Positions 45,551 through 53,951 of a stretch of 64,000 bases of DNA are shown here, piece after piece. The notes under the pieces are model-generated. The model saw only the letters and a list, made by a program, of their open reading frames with translations. It was not told the DNA's origin and searched no databases. The stretch comes from Brevibacillus ruminantium (GTDB taxonomy: Bacteria > Bacillota > Bacilli > Brevibacillales > Brevibacillaceae). Every line of letters starts with the position of its first letter. Position 1 is the first letter of the stretch. The position numbers were made by a program, and so were the translations under genes. Where the stretch lies: the NCBI RefSeq assembly GCF_023746555.1, contig NZ_CP098755.1, positions 3,856,501 to 3,920,500 on the forward strand. Reading direction: 5' to 3'.

Positions 45551-45818
45551 ACTTGCCACCTCCGTCATTTTCGAGAAGGACAAAACGGCCTGGACCGTTT
45601 TGTTGACCGCAAGCGGCCACATCCAATTTTACGAAAAACGCAAAGGCGTTTTTCAAAGAAAATGTGCGAACGCTAACGCGCCCGCACATATCTCACCTAG
45701 CAAATACAACAGATTCACAAATTGCATTGCGAGTGACCTGCCAACAGTCAAACTGACGTCGAACCAGGTGAGAAGCTGGGCGCTCCTGCTTTTTCTCGAA
45801 GGTATAAGTGTTTATACT
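45551..45818 (-). promoter_or_regulatory. L20-type autoregulatory leader of infC-rpmI-rplT
   Basis: A 268-base leader with hairpins AAAACGG/CCGTTTT (45582-45601), AAAAACGC/GCGTTTTT (45633-45655) and a TGTGCG/CGCACA stem. TTCGAGAA near the 5' end (45793-45800, minus strand) is complementary to TTCTCGAA just before the infC ribosome binding site (45570-45577), an 8-base long-range pairing like that needed for L20 binding in B. subtilis. Confidence 0.75.
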
Positions 45819-45824
45819 CTACTA

Positions 45825-45853
45825 AGAATAACGGTTGTTGCAAACCTTGTCAA
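45825..45853 (-). promoter_or_regulatory. Sigma-A promoter of infC operon
   Basis: TTGACA, 17-base spacer, TATTCT on the minus strand. Confidence 0.8.
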
Positions 45854-45899
45854 GGGTGACTTCCCTCTCTGTTTGCAAAGCGGGTGTATAGCCCGCTGC

Positions 45900-46919
45900 C
45901 TAGCCTCCGATATGGGACATTTCGACCTTGTTGCGCTTGGGCAGACCCGGCGTGTTTTTCAGCCGCTCTTCCGAATAACGGTCATCCCGTCGATGCCAGA
46001 TCGAACGGATCATCTCCTGTATCTCTTCGTCGCTTTTTCCCTCCCGCAGCGGCTCGCGCAAATCTTCACCGTTGGACGCGAACAGACAGTTGTACATTTT
46101 CCCTTCTGCTGACAATCGGGCACGCGTACAGGTGGAGCAGAAAGCTTGCGTAACCGAAGAGATCAAACCGATCTCCTGATCAGTCCCCACATATCGATAA
46201 CGCGATGCGACCTCGCCATAGTAGTTGGGATTGGTCGGCTCCAGCGGCATTTCACTGTGGATCATCTGGATAATCTCTCGGGAGGGCACCACCTGATCCA
46301 GCTTCCAGCCGTTGCTGTTGCCCACATCCATGAACTCGATAAAGCGCAGTATGTGGCCCTTCTCCCGGAAGTAGCGAGCCATCGGCAGGATGTCCTGGTC
46401 ATTGACCCCGCGCTGCACGACCATGTTGATTTTGACGCCAAGACCAGCTTCGGCAGCCGCCTCAATTCCCTGCAAAATCTGACTGACGCGATACCCCCTG
46501 CCGTTGATCACTCCGAAGCGCTCATCATCCAGACTGTCCAAACTGACCGTCACTCTGTCCAGCCCGGCACGTTTCAGCTCCTCGGCATGCTTGGCCAGCA
46601 AGGAGCCATTTGTCGTCATGGCTATATCCCGAACGCCCTCCACTTCGCGAATCATGCCGATCAAATCCGCAATGTTTCTGCGCATGAGCGGCTCTCCGCC
46701 GGTGATGCGTATTTTTTCCACGCCCATTGAAGTGAAAATAGACGTCAATCTCGTAATCTCTTCAAAGGTAAGCAGCTTGTGCTGCGGCAAAAACGGATAA
46801 TCCGGCCCGAAAATTTCTGCAGGCATGCAGTACTGGCAGCGAAAATTGCATTTGTCTGTCACGGATATACGCAAATCACGGAGAGGACGTTTTTGTGAAT
46901 CAAACACTTGCTTATTCAT
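45900..46919 (-). CDS. moaA: GTP 3',8-cyclase MoaA
   Basis: 339 residues. The radical SAM motif CNFRCQYC has cysteines 24, 28 and 31; a second cluster is held by [18 protein letters not shown] near 260-280; the conserved C-terminal Gly-Gly (HIGG) completes the GTP-bound active site. It makes 3',8-cyclo-dihydro-GTP, the first step of molybdopterin synthesis. ATG 46919 follows AAAGGAGTGG. It lies 52 bases downstream of the MoeA-PBP gene, same strand. MoaC and MoaE are not in the window. Confidence 0.95.
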   Translation of the reverse strand: MNKQVFDSQKRPLRDLRISVTDKCNFRCQYCMPAEIFGPDYPFLPQHKLLTFEEITRLTSIFTSMGVEKIRITGGEPLMRRNIADLIGMIREVEGVRDIAMTTNGSLLAKHAEELKRAGLDRVTVSLDSLDDERFGVINGRGYRVSQILQGIEAAAEAGLGVKINMVVQRGVNDQDILPMARYFREKGHILRFIEFMDVGNSNGWKLDQVVPSREIIQMIHSEMPLEPTNPNYYGEVASRYRYVGTDQEIGLISSVTQAFCSTCTRARLSAEGKMYNCLFASNGEDLREPLREGKSDEEIQEMIRSIWHRRDDRYSEERLKNTPGLPKRNKVEMSHIGG

Positions 46920-46971
46920 CGCTGACCACTCCTTTGTTCGCCGTTGTTTCCTTAGTTTTTCATCATCTTGG

Positions 46972-48885
46972 TCAAAATGGAGGCGACATGTATATGATAC
47001 TTCCTGTGTCCCGGCAGTTGTAGCCCCCGAGGCGCTCCACTTCGTGAACAAAATTCTGGGAACGAATGCACTCCAGAAGCTGGGCCCCTTCTTTGCTCCG
47101 GTAAAAAGAGCCGCTCATCAAAAGATCGTACCGTTCTTCCGCCACCGGGAGAAAATCGAGCCCCATCGCTTTTGCCGCGGAATAGATGCCTAACCCGACA
47201 TCGGCAGTCCCGCCAGAAACCGCTGCCGCCACACTGAGATGGGAGACGGCTTCACGTGAATAACCATAAATCTGTTCCCGGTCGATCCCTTCCTGCTTAA
47301 GCAGATGATCGAGCAGGAGCCTGGTTCCGGCCCCTCTTTGGCGGTTGATATAGGTAACGTCCGGGCGGATCAGGTCGACTACGGTGAAGATCCCCAGCGG
47401 ATTTCCCTTTTTCACCATCCAGCCTTGCTGGCGATAGACGAGCTGGAGGAGAACGATATCCTTGCCCCGCAGGTACTTTTCGACAAACGGCAGATTATAA
47501 GTGCCGCTCTCTTCATCAAAGAGGTGAACCCCGGCAATATGCGCCTCTCCTTTTTGGATCGCCATGATCCCCCCCATGCTTCCTACATGGGAGGAGACGA
47601 GGAACCGATCAGGACCGGACCTGCGCAAGAGGGCATCCAGCACGTCCATCGTTAGATCTTGGCTGCCGGTGGCGACAATCGTTCTGTGTATTTGTTCCAG
47701 CGGGCGATACAGCTCGAGCTCTGCAAGCTCACCCTGCTCGTATCCGAGGTCTCCTGGGGGAATCCGCAACAGTCCGTCTGCCCTCACCATGGACATGGTT
47801 ACGCCGGCAGCTCTGGTAAGCGGGTTGGCGATGTATTTCCCGTCGATATAGCCAATGGTCATGCGGATAAAGTCCTCTGCTCCCATCACCGAGACCACGC
47901 GCCTTCCCATCGTCGCGTGAATCCGCTGACGCTCTTGCTCCATCACTCCATAATAATGCTGAACGAGTGAACGAGCAAACCATTCCAAATTCAGATAGGC
48001 GGAAACCGGATATCCCGGCAGGCCGATGACCGGCTTGCCTTCCACGATCCCGACGACGACCGGCTTGCCCGGACGTGTCGCCACGCCATGGGTCAAAACC
48101 TCGCCCAGCTCCTCTACGACATGAACCGTATAATCCTCACGTCCCGCTGACGAACCCGCATTCAGCAGCACGATATCCGCTTCCTGCACGGCAGCGCGGA
48201 GCGCCTCCCGGATGGTGGCATAGTCATCCTTTACAATGCTGTGCAGGACCGGCTCTGCCCCCCATTCTTCCAGATAGGCGGCAAAGACCGTGCCGTTAAA
48301 TTCGATGATTTCACCCTCGGCCACATGCTCGGAAGGCGGGATCAGCTCGGAGCCGGTCGGAATGATGATCACTTTCGGCTTTCGATAGACCGGGACCTGG
48401 AGATTGCCGCCTGCAAGCAGCGCGCCCAGGTCGACAGGGCGCAGCTTGTGATGGGCCGGGACAATTACCTCCCCGACCACCACATCCTCTCCGATCGGAC
48501 GGATATGCTGCCAGGGAGCGACGGGCTCCAATATCTCAACGGTCTGCTCGTCGACCTGATGCACGTACTCGATCATGATCACCGCATCAAACGGAGCGGG
48601 AATGGGGTCACCCGTATCTACCTCTACGTAATCCATGCCATGCTTGAGTCTGACCGGATTTTGCTCATGGGCGGCGTATGTTTTTTCCGCTTTTACCGCG
48701 ATTCCGTCCATAGCGGATGCGTGATAGTTCGGCATAGAGACCTTGGCGTAGACCGGTTCGGCAGTCACACGGCCCAGTGCCCGGGCCGTCGGGATTGTCT
48801 CGATTTTTGGCAAAAAGCTGATTCTCTTTTTGAGCTGCTCTTGTGCTTCCCGAAGCGGGGTATCTTCCAAGTAGATTTTCCGCAT
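46972..48885 (-). CDS. moeA: MoeA fused to a periplasmic-binding-protein-like domain
   Basis: 637 residues. Residues 1-405 form a complete MoeA domain ([64 protein letters not shown]), which inserts molybdate or tungstate into the pterin. Residues 415-637 form a PBP-like domain ([16 protein letters not shown] ... [19 protein letters not shown] ... [15 protein letters not shown]) lacking a signal peptide, so it acts in the cytoplasm. The same domain with NRQRGSGTRLLLD is on the regulator at 52987. It probably binds a metal, pterin or oxyanion. Upstream of moaA in the same operon. Confidence 0.92.
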   Translation of the reverse strand: MRKIYLEDTPLREAQEQLKKRISFLPKIETIPTARALGRVTAEPVYAKVSMPNYHASAMDGIAVKAEKTYAAHEQNPVRLKHGMDYVEVDTGDPIPAPFDAVIMIEYVHQVDEQTVEILEPVAPWQHIRPIGEDVVVGEVIVPAHHKLRPVDLGALLAGGNLQVPVYRKPKVIIIPTGSELIPPSEHVAEGEIIEFNGTVFAAYLEEWGAEPVLHSIVKDDYATIREALRAAVQEADIVLLNAGSSAGREDYTVHVVEELGEVLTHGVATRPGKPVVVGIVEGKPVIGLPGYPVSAYLNLEWFARSLVQHYYGVMEQERQRIHATMGRRVVSVMGAEDFIRMTIGYIDGKYIANPLTRAAGVTMSMVRADGLLRIPPGDLGYEQGELAELELYRPLEQIHRTIVATGSQDLTMDVLDALLRRSGPDRFLVSSHVGSMGGIMAIQKGEAHIAGVHLFDEESGTYNLPFVEKYLRGKDIVLLQLVYRQQGWMVKKGNPLGIFTVVDLIRPDVTYINRQRGAGTRLLLDHLLKQEGIDREQIYGYSREAVSHLSVAAAVSGGTADVGLGIYSAAKAMGLDFLPVAEERYDLLMSGSFYRSKEGAQLLECIRSQNFVHEVERLGGYNCRDTGSIIYMSPPF

Positions 48886-48995
48886 GCTTCTCCTCCTGCG
48901 ATCATTTCAATATATGGGGCTGTGGCTTCATCTGCGCATGGGTGCTTGACCTATCACACCCGTTCTTACCTGTTACGTCCGTTCCTCGTATTCCG

Positions 48996-50228
48996 TTATG
49001 AAAGCATATATACCTTGACAGCTTCGCCCTCGATGATCCCTTCTTTGTTCTGACCAATTTCCACGATTCCTTCACTCTCGACGAGTGTAGAGATCAGGCC
49101 GGATTTTCCAAAGACAGGGACCGCCCACAAGCCGTCCGCCCGCTCTTCCAGCTTCACCCGGATGTAATCTGTGCGCCCGACCGCCGATGGGACATTGCGC
49201 GAAATCTTGGCCGAAAGCCGCGTATCAGTTTCACAGGGACGAAGGCCTTGCAGTTTGTCGAGCAGCGGAAGGGCGAAGAGTCGAAACATGATCAGTGCGG
49301 AGACGGGATGGCCGGGTAATCCCATCACGGGCTTTCCGTTCGCTTTGGCGAGAATCGTCGGCTTTCCCGGTTTGGTCGCTACGCCGTGAATCAGCACGCC
49401 CGGTTCACCGAGCGCCTGCATGACCTGTACGGTAAAATCCCTCGTCCCGACAGAGCTGCCGCCGGAGAGAATGAGAAAATCAACTTCCTCAAACAACTGG
49501 CGGGCCCTGGCTGCAAACGTCTCGTAATCGTCCCGGACGATCCCGCCCTGAATGACTTTGGCTCCGTACTGCTGAGCTGTTGCCCCCACTGTGACACTGT
49601 TGATGTCTCTTACTTCTCCGGGAGCAAGCTGTTTTTTATCCGTCGGGACGACCTCGTCGCCCGTCGACAAAATGCCAACGATGGGACGGGGAAATACCCG
49701 TACCTCCGTCCTTCCGATCGCCGAAAGCACCCCCAAATCCTGGGGGCGAAGCCGATGACCTGCAGTCATGACCAGCTCCCCCTGCTGGACATCATCTCCA
49801 GCGCGAATCACGTTCTCTCCTGGAGCGACTTGCCTGTAAACATTGAGTAAATCATCGATTTCTTCCACGTGCTCGATCATGACGACGCTGTCTGCTCCCT
49901 CTGGCAGCATGCCTCCCGTCGGTATTGCCTGAGCCTGCCCCTCTTTGAGAAGCTGCTCCGGTGCCTTGCCCATCTCAATTCTTCCGGTGATGTCTAAAAA
50001 CCCCGGCAATGAATCAGACGCGCCGTAGGTATCCCTGGCCCTCACGGCAAAACCGTCTACCGTGGAGCGGGAAAAATGCGGCACCTGCTCACCAGAGACG
50101 ATATCTTCTGCGAGCACCATGCCACATGCATCAGCAATCGGCAGTTGTACAGGGGGCCGGAGTGGACGGAACTGATCAGCGATGATCGACAACGACTCAG
50201 AAACGGTTTTTACTTTAAAAAATTTCAT
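48996..50228 (-). CDS. moeA: Molybdopterin molybdenumtransferase MoeA
   Basis: 410 residues with all MoeA signatures: STVDGFAVRARDTYG, PTGGMLPEGADSVVMIEHVEEI, ILSGGSSVGTRDFTVQVM, GKPVMGLPGHPVSALI. It ligates molybdate or tungstate to adenylated molybdopterin. Two MoeA paralogues in one locus recall tungsten users such as Pyrococcus, where each may favour one metal; this is inference. Upstream of the fused MoeA on the same strand, and divergent from moaD. Confidence 0.94.
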   Translation of the reverse strand: MKFFKVKTVSESLSIIADQFRPLRPPVQLPIADACGMVLAEDIVSGEQVPHFSRSTVDGFAVRARDTYGASDSLPGFLDITGRIEMGKAPEQLLKEGQAQAIPTGGMLPEGADSVVMIEHVEEIDDLLNVYRQVAPGENVIRAGDDVQQGELVMTAGHRLRPQDLGVLSAIGRTEVRVFPRPIVGILSTGDEVVPTDKKQLAPGEVRDINSVTVGATAQQYGAKVIQGGIVRDDYETFAARARQLFEEVDFLILSGGSSVGTRDFTVQVMQALGEPGVLIHGVATKPGKPTILAKANGKPVMGLPGHPVSALIMFRLFALPLLDKLQGLRPCETDTRLSAKISRNVPSAVGRTDYIRVKLEERADGLWAVPVFGKSGLISTLVESEGIVEIGQNKEGIIEGEAVKVYMLS

Positions 50229-50308
50229 GTCTGCCTCCCTTTCGTTTCAGCATTTTGCTTGCTCTTTGGATCGATTATAATAAGTAAGAAAAAGGGGAAA
50301 ATTCCGAT

Positions 50309-50584
50309 ATGATTGTAAAGGTATTTGCCAATTTTCGTGAAATCTGCGCTGCGAAGTCAGTCGATGTGCCGATGACAGACGGCAATCGCGTGATTGACAT
50401 TCTGGAGTCGCTCATCCGCATGTTTCCTGCTTTGGAAGAGGAGGTCTTCACACCGGAGCGAACACTCAAACCGTTCGTACATGTCTTCATCAACGGTCGC
50501 AATGTCATCCACGCGGAGGGCCTGGAGACCAGAGTCCTGGAAGAAGATCAGTTTGCGCTGTTCCCTCCCGTGGCAGGAGGCTAG
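50309..50584 (+). CDS. moaD: MoaD sulfur carrier (molybdopterin synthase small subunit)
   Basis: 91 residues, ubiquitin-like ThiS/MoaD fold, ending PPVAGG, whose final glycine is adenylated by MoeB and thiocarboxylated. It donates sulfur to make the dithiolene of molybdopterin. A weak promoter (TATAAT 50276-50281) precedes it. One base separates it from the next small gene. Its MoeB-type partner is at 56342. Confidence 0.92.
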   Translation: MIVKVFANFREICAAKSVDVPMTDGNRVIDILESLIRMFPALEEEVFTPERTLKPFVHVFINGRNVIHAEGLETRVLEEDQFALFPPVAGG

Positions 50585-50585
50585 T

Positions 50586-50867
50586 ATGGTCGAAGAAACC
50601 CTGGAGCTTCGCGGAATCCCCCTTTCCCATCTGATCACCTATCTGGAGGAATGCGGCGGAAAACGGCTGGGTGGCACGGACAATGCACTTCCGATTACGA
50701 TCAGAGGAGAGGGCTGGCAGGCGGAAGTGCAGCGGGAGGAAACCGTCACGATTACCTCCCGTTTTCACGTCCAGGCTGTATTTATTCACGTTCGCGCCCA
50801 TGATCAGCCAAGCTTTGATCGTTTGCTGAAACAATTTCGGATGAAGGTGCTCAGAGTAGGCGGCTAA
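50586..50867 (+). CDS. Small protein partner of MoaD, unknown function
   Basis: 93 residues, ATG one base after the moaD stop codon (GGAGG within the moaD end acts as ribosome binding site). The sequence ELRGIPLSHLITYLEECGGKRLGG and FHVQAVFIHVRAHDQPSFDRLLKQFRMKVLRVGG suggests an alpha-beta fold. It resembles the extra domain fused after MoaD in some thermophiles (DUF1952-type), which is an uncertain match. Ends at a terminator, so it forms a two-gene unit with moaD. Confidence 0.65.
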   Translation: MVEETLELRGIPLSHLITYLEECGGKRLGGTDNALPITIRGEGWQAEVQREETVTITSRFHVQAVFIHVRAHDQPSFDRLLKQFRMKVLRVGG

Positions 50868-50889
50868 CTTTCAGATCGGATGAGTTGGG

Positions 50890-50918
50890 AAAAAGGTGGA
50901 TGAAATCTCCACCTTTTT
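50890..50918. terminator. Bidirectional terminator between the moaD unit and aor
   Basis: AAAAAGGTGGA/TCCACCTTTTT hairpin with T-rich tail on both sides. Confidence 0.85.
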
Positions 50919-50928
50919 TCATTGGCAC

Positions 50929-52737
50929 TCAAGCGATGCCCAGCTCTTTCAGTTTTTCCTCCGGTACGACGCCGTCAACCCAGCCGCGCACCTGATAATA
51001 CTCATCCAGCATGATATCCATTCTGCTGACGTGGCCGGCGCTGTTGCCCGTACCCGGTTCTTCCGTAAAGCGCTTCGGCAGGTAGTCGTCCTCCCGTTTG
51101 TCAAAGCCGGCCAGATTATTGTAATGGCGCTCCAGGTTGTAGATGCGCTCACCGATCTTCATTACATCATCGGCGCTCACCTTTTGGCCGGTCATGGCCG
51201 AATACTGCTCTGCGTAGTTCTCCGCATTTTCCGAGAAGGAGGAGAATTTGCAGATATTCATCGAGTCGGAGAAAGCGAGCAGGTCCTGGAACACCTTCAG
51301 CAGCTCGCCCTTTCCTTCTGGCTGCAAGCGGTCGGTCGGCATCGGAATTCCCGCGATTTCACTTGCCACTGTGTACCCGCGCAGATGGCATGCTCCGCGA
51401 TTGCTCGTCGCATACCCCAGTCCGATCCCCTGAATCCCGCGCGGATCGTATGCGGGAATCGCTTGCCCCTTGACGCACATGGCCAGGTTCTCGTCACCGA
51501 ATAGTTTCGCTGCCCGGGCTGTCCCCTCCGCCAGCACATCGCCAACCCCTTTGCGGAAGACGAGCATTTCGGTCAGCTCGATCATCCGGTCAGCATCGCC
51601 CCAGTCAATATGCTCTTCGGTCAGCCCTCTTTCATAGGCCTCCATCATGCAGGAGAGCGTGTTTCCCAGCTCGATCGTATCCATGCCGTGCTCGTTGCAG
51701 AGATTGATGATATAAGAAATGGCGGCAGCATCACCCAGACCGCAGTTTGCTCCGAGCGCCCAGCCGGATTCATACTCGAAGCTCTCGACGCGTGTCTTGT
51801 ACTTTCCTTCCTTGACCTCCACTTCTTTTTTGCAAGCGACCGGACAGGCATGACAGGTATTGTCGGCAACCAGCAGCGTGGCATTGACGGTCTCACCGCT
51901 GTGTCCCTCTGCGCCCTCCCAGTGCGAATATTTGGAATTCATCGCCGGCAGTGCGCCTACTTCGTTGATGATGTTGGTCAACACGTTGGTGCCGTATACG
52001 GACAGACCGCCTTTTTTCGGTGCGGTCAGGCCGCCTTCCATAATCGCCTTGAGCGCTTTCTGGTTGGCTTGCTTGTACTCTTCATCCTGAACTGGCACCG
52101 GCATGTTTCCTTTTTGAGCGGCCTTGATGACGATCGCCTTCAGTTTTTTGCTTCCGGCAACCGCACCCGTGCCGCCACGGCCTGCTGCACGGTCGTTTTC
52201 GTTGATGAATCCGGCATAGCGCACCAGGTTTTCTCCCGCTTGTCCGATGCAGATCACACTCAGATTTTCCTTGCCGTACCGATCTTGCATCGCTTTGACG
52301 GTGGCGCGGGTCCCCTGTCCCCAGAGATCGCTGGCATCGCGAAGCTCTCCTTGACCGTCTTCGATATAAAGATAGACAGGCTTGTCGCTTTTCCCTTTAA
52401 AAATGAGATTGTCAACTCCCGCCCACTTAATCCGCGCAGCCGACCAGCCGCCCATATGGGAATCGGTTACGGTATTGGTCAGCGGGGACTTTGTCACCAT
52501 GCAGAGACGGCCGCTCATCGCAGAGCGCGAGCCGGTCACCGGTCCGGTCATGACGCAGAGGATGTTCTCTTCGGAGAACGGTTCCACCTCCGGTCCATTG
52601 TCATACACGTACTTCACTCCCAATCCGCGGCCGCCAATATATTTCTTCGCCAATTCCTCGTTGATTTCCCGATAATCAACGGCTCCGGAGGAGAGATCGA
52701 CCACGATCTCGCGGTTTTTAAAACCTCCCAGGTTCAT
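50929..52737 (-). CDS. aor: Tungsten-type aldehyde:ferredoxin oxidoreductase
   Basis: 602 residues, full AOR length. The 4Fe-4S ligands are Cys295, Cys298, Cys302 (CHACPVAC) and Cys496 (DSMNICKF), matching Cys288/291/295/494 of Pyrococcus furiosus AOR. The active-site histidine lies in ACHLRGY (His451) and a glutamate in ESFEYESGW (about 318). N-terminal GGRGLG and the AGRGGTGAV pterin-binding loops are intact. It oxidises aldehydes to acids, or reduces acids, with ferredoxin. The neighbouring tungstate transporter and cofactor genes fit. ATG 52737 follows AAAAGGGGGAAGC. Confidence 0.95.
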   Translation of the reverse strand: MNLGGFKNREIVVDLSSGAVDYREINEELAKKYIGGRGLGVKYVYDNGPEVEPFSEENILCVMTGPVTGSRSAMSGRLCMVTKSPLTNTVTDSHMGGWSAARIKWAGVDNLIFKGKSDKPVYLYIEDGQGELRDASDLWGQGTRATVKAMQDRYGKENLSVICIGQAGENLVRYAGFINENDRAAGRGGTGAVAGSKKLKAIVIKAAQKGNMPVPVQDEEYKQANQKALKAIMEGGLTAPKKGGLSVYGTNVLTNIINEVGALPAMNSKYSHWEGAEGHSGETVNATLLVADNTCHACPVACKKEVEVKEGKYKTRVESFEYESGWALGANCGLGDAAAISYIINLCNEHGMDTIELGNTLSCMMEAYERGLTEEHIDWGDADRMIELTEMLVFRKGVGDVLAEGTARAAKLFGDENLAMCVKGQAIPAYDPRGIQGIGLGYATSNRGACHLRGYTVASEIAGIPMPTDRLQPEGKGELLKVFQDLLAFSDSMNICKFSSFSENAENYAEQYSAMTGQKVSADDVMKIGERIYNLERHYNNLAGFDKREDDYLPKRFTEEPGTGNSAGHVSRMDIMLDEYYQVRGWVDGVVPEEKLKELGIA

Positions 52738-52878
52738 CGCATGCTTCCCCCTTTTTTCTTTGGTTTGACACGTGACATTACCCTCCTAGTTCGACTTGTA
52801 TGTAGCATATCCTCCCCTCAGAACAGAGGTGAATCTGCAAAAAAACAAATTTTTCGATTATTTTCTTAAGTCACTCTA

Positions 52879-52908
52879 TTGCCAATTCGTCCTTTCCTCA
52901 AGTATGTT
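52879..52908 (+). promoter_or_regulatory. Promoter of the HTH-PBP regulator
   Basis: TTGCCA, 18-base spacer, TATGTT; predicted transcription start near 52915, just at the phased repeat array. Confidence 0.55.
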
Positions 52909-52914
52909 AGTTTC

Positions 52915-52962
52915 AAACAAATGAAACCAAACGATTCCCAACTGAACCAAACAAAACCAAAA
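52915..52962 (+). repeat. 10-bp-phased direct-repeat array, candidate operator
   Basis: AACCAAAC occurs at 52925-52932 and 52945-52952, AACCAAAA at 52955-52962, with weaker copies at 52915 (AAACAAAT) and 52935 (TTCCCAAC). Starts are spaced exactly 10 bases apart over five turns, so all copies face the same side of the helix. The array lies just downstream of the predicted -10 box. AACCAAAG also occurs, on the minus strand at 52758-52765, near the aor start. Confidence 0.6.
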
Positions 52963-52986
52963 AAAGCCTCAAAAAAGGGGGTTGTC

Positions 52987-53916
52987 ATGGACAGGTCTTA
53001 CTTGACCCCGGAGGAGGTCGCTTCCGCTTTAAAGCTGTCCAAGTACACCGTTTACGAAATGATCAAGCGCAAAGAGCTGCCCGCATCCAAAATTGGACGA
53101 GCACTGCGCATCCTTCGTACCGATCTGGACCACTTCATGCGCCAGCATAAATCAGCGCCGGACGAAGAAGCTTCTCCCTATGGGCGAGCCGGCAGGGAAA
53201 GCAATCGGAAACCGTCAGCAGAGATCTATTTTGCAGGCAGTCACGACCTCTCTCTGGATCTGCTTACCCGGGCATTGGGCAAACGGGGAATTACTCTGTT
53301 GCCTGTCTTCTCCGGCAGCATGGACGGGTTGATCGAGCTGTACAAGCAGCGCGTCGATATGGCTGGCTGTCATTTGCTCGACCAAAGCACCGGCGAGTAC
53401 AATCTGACGCATATCCGCTCGCTCCTGCCAAATGAAGAGATCGCGGTCGTCAATCTGGTCAATCGTTGGCAAGGCTTCATCGTACCACTAGGCAATCCGC
53501 GAATGATCACCAGTTGGGAAGAGTTTCTCTCCGGACGGCATCGGATTGTGAACCGTCAACGCGGCTCGGGCACTCGCCTCCTGCTCGACTGCAAACTGCG
53601 CCAGTTTGGCCATGCTTCCGAGAGCATTCCGGGTTATGAGCACGAGGTCAGCACGCACTACGAGGTGGCCTCCGCTGTGCTTCGCGGTGATGCTGATGTC
53701 GCACTGGGGATTGAAAGTGCTGCCAAAGGGCTTGGCCTCGACTTTTTTCCCGTACAAGAAGAGCGTTATGATCTGGTCATTCCTACCCGTTTGCTGAATC
53801 AGGAGCGCTTTCGCGTCTTTCTGGAGGTGTTGCGCGATCCTTCTTTCAAACAAGCTGTGGTTGCATTGGGCGGCTACGGTGTTTCCTCGACCGGGAAAAT
53901 TCTTGAACGCCTCTAA
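52987..53916 (+). CDS. HTH plus PBP-like one-component regulator of the W/Mo cofactor island
   Basis: 309 residues. Residues 1-55 are an excisionase/MerR-like helix-turn-helix (SYLTPEEVASALKLSKYTVYEMIKRKELPASKIGR), typically a DNA-binding domain. Residues 75-309 match the PBP-like domain on the MoeA fusion at 46972: NRQRGSGTRLLLD, GLDFFPVQEERYDL and LGGYGVSSTG. With no signal peptide it is cytoplasmic and probably senses tungstate, molybdate or the pterin cofactor. The ATG at 52987 follows AAGGGGG; earlier starts lie inside the repeat array. First gene of an operon with tupABC and moeB. Confidence 0.88.
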   Translation: MDRSYLTPEEVASALKLSKYTVYEMIKRKELPASKIGRALRILRTDLDHFMRQHKSAPDEEASPYGRAGRESNRKPSAEIYFAGSHDLSLDLLTRALGKRGITLLPVFSGSMDGLIELYKQRVDMAGCHLLDQSTGEYNLTHIRSLLPNEEIAVVNLVNRWQGFIVPLGNPRMITSWEEFLSGRHRIVNRQRGSGTRLLLDCKLRQFGHASESIPGYEHEVSTHYEVASAVLRGDADVALGIESAAKGLGLDFFPVQEERYDLVIPTRLLNQERFRVFLEVLRDPSFKQAVVALGGYGVSSTGKILERL

Positions 53917-53951
53917 ACCATTTGAAGCCAATCTACAAGGAGATGATGGAT

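Noticed and set aside
52741-52812. A 24-codon leader peptide before aor
   Set aside because: The ATG after AGGGGAGG has only 2 bases of spacing and the peptide has no regulatory codon run.
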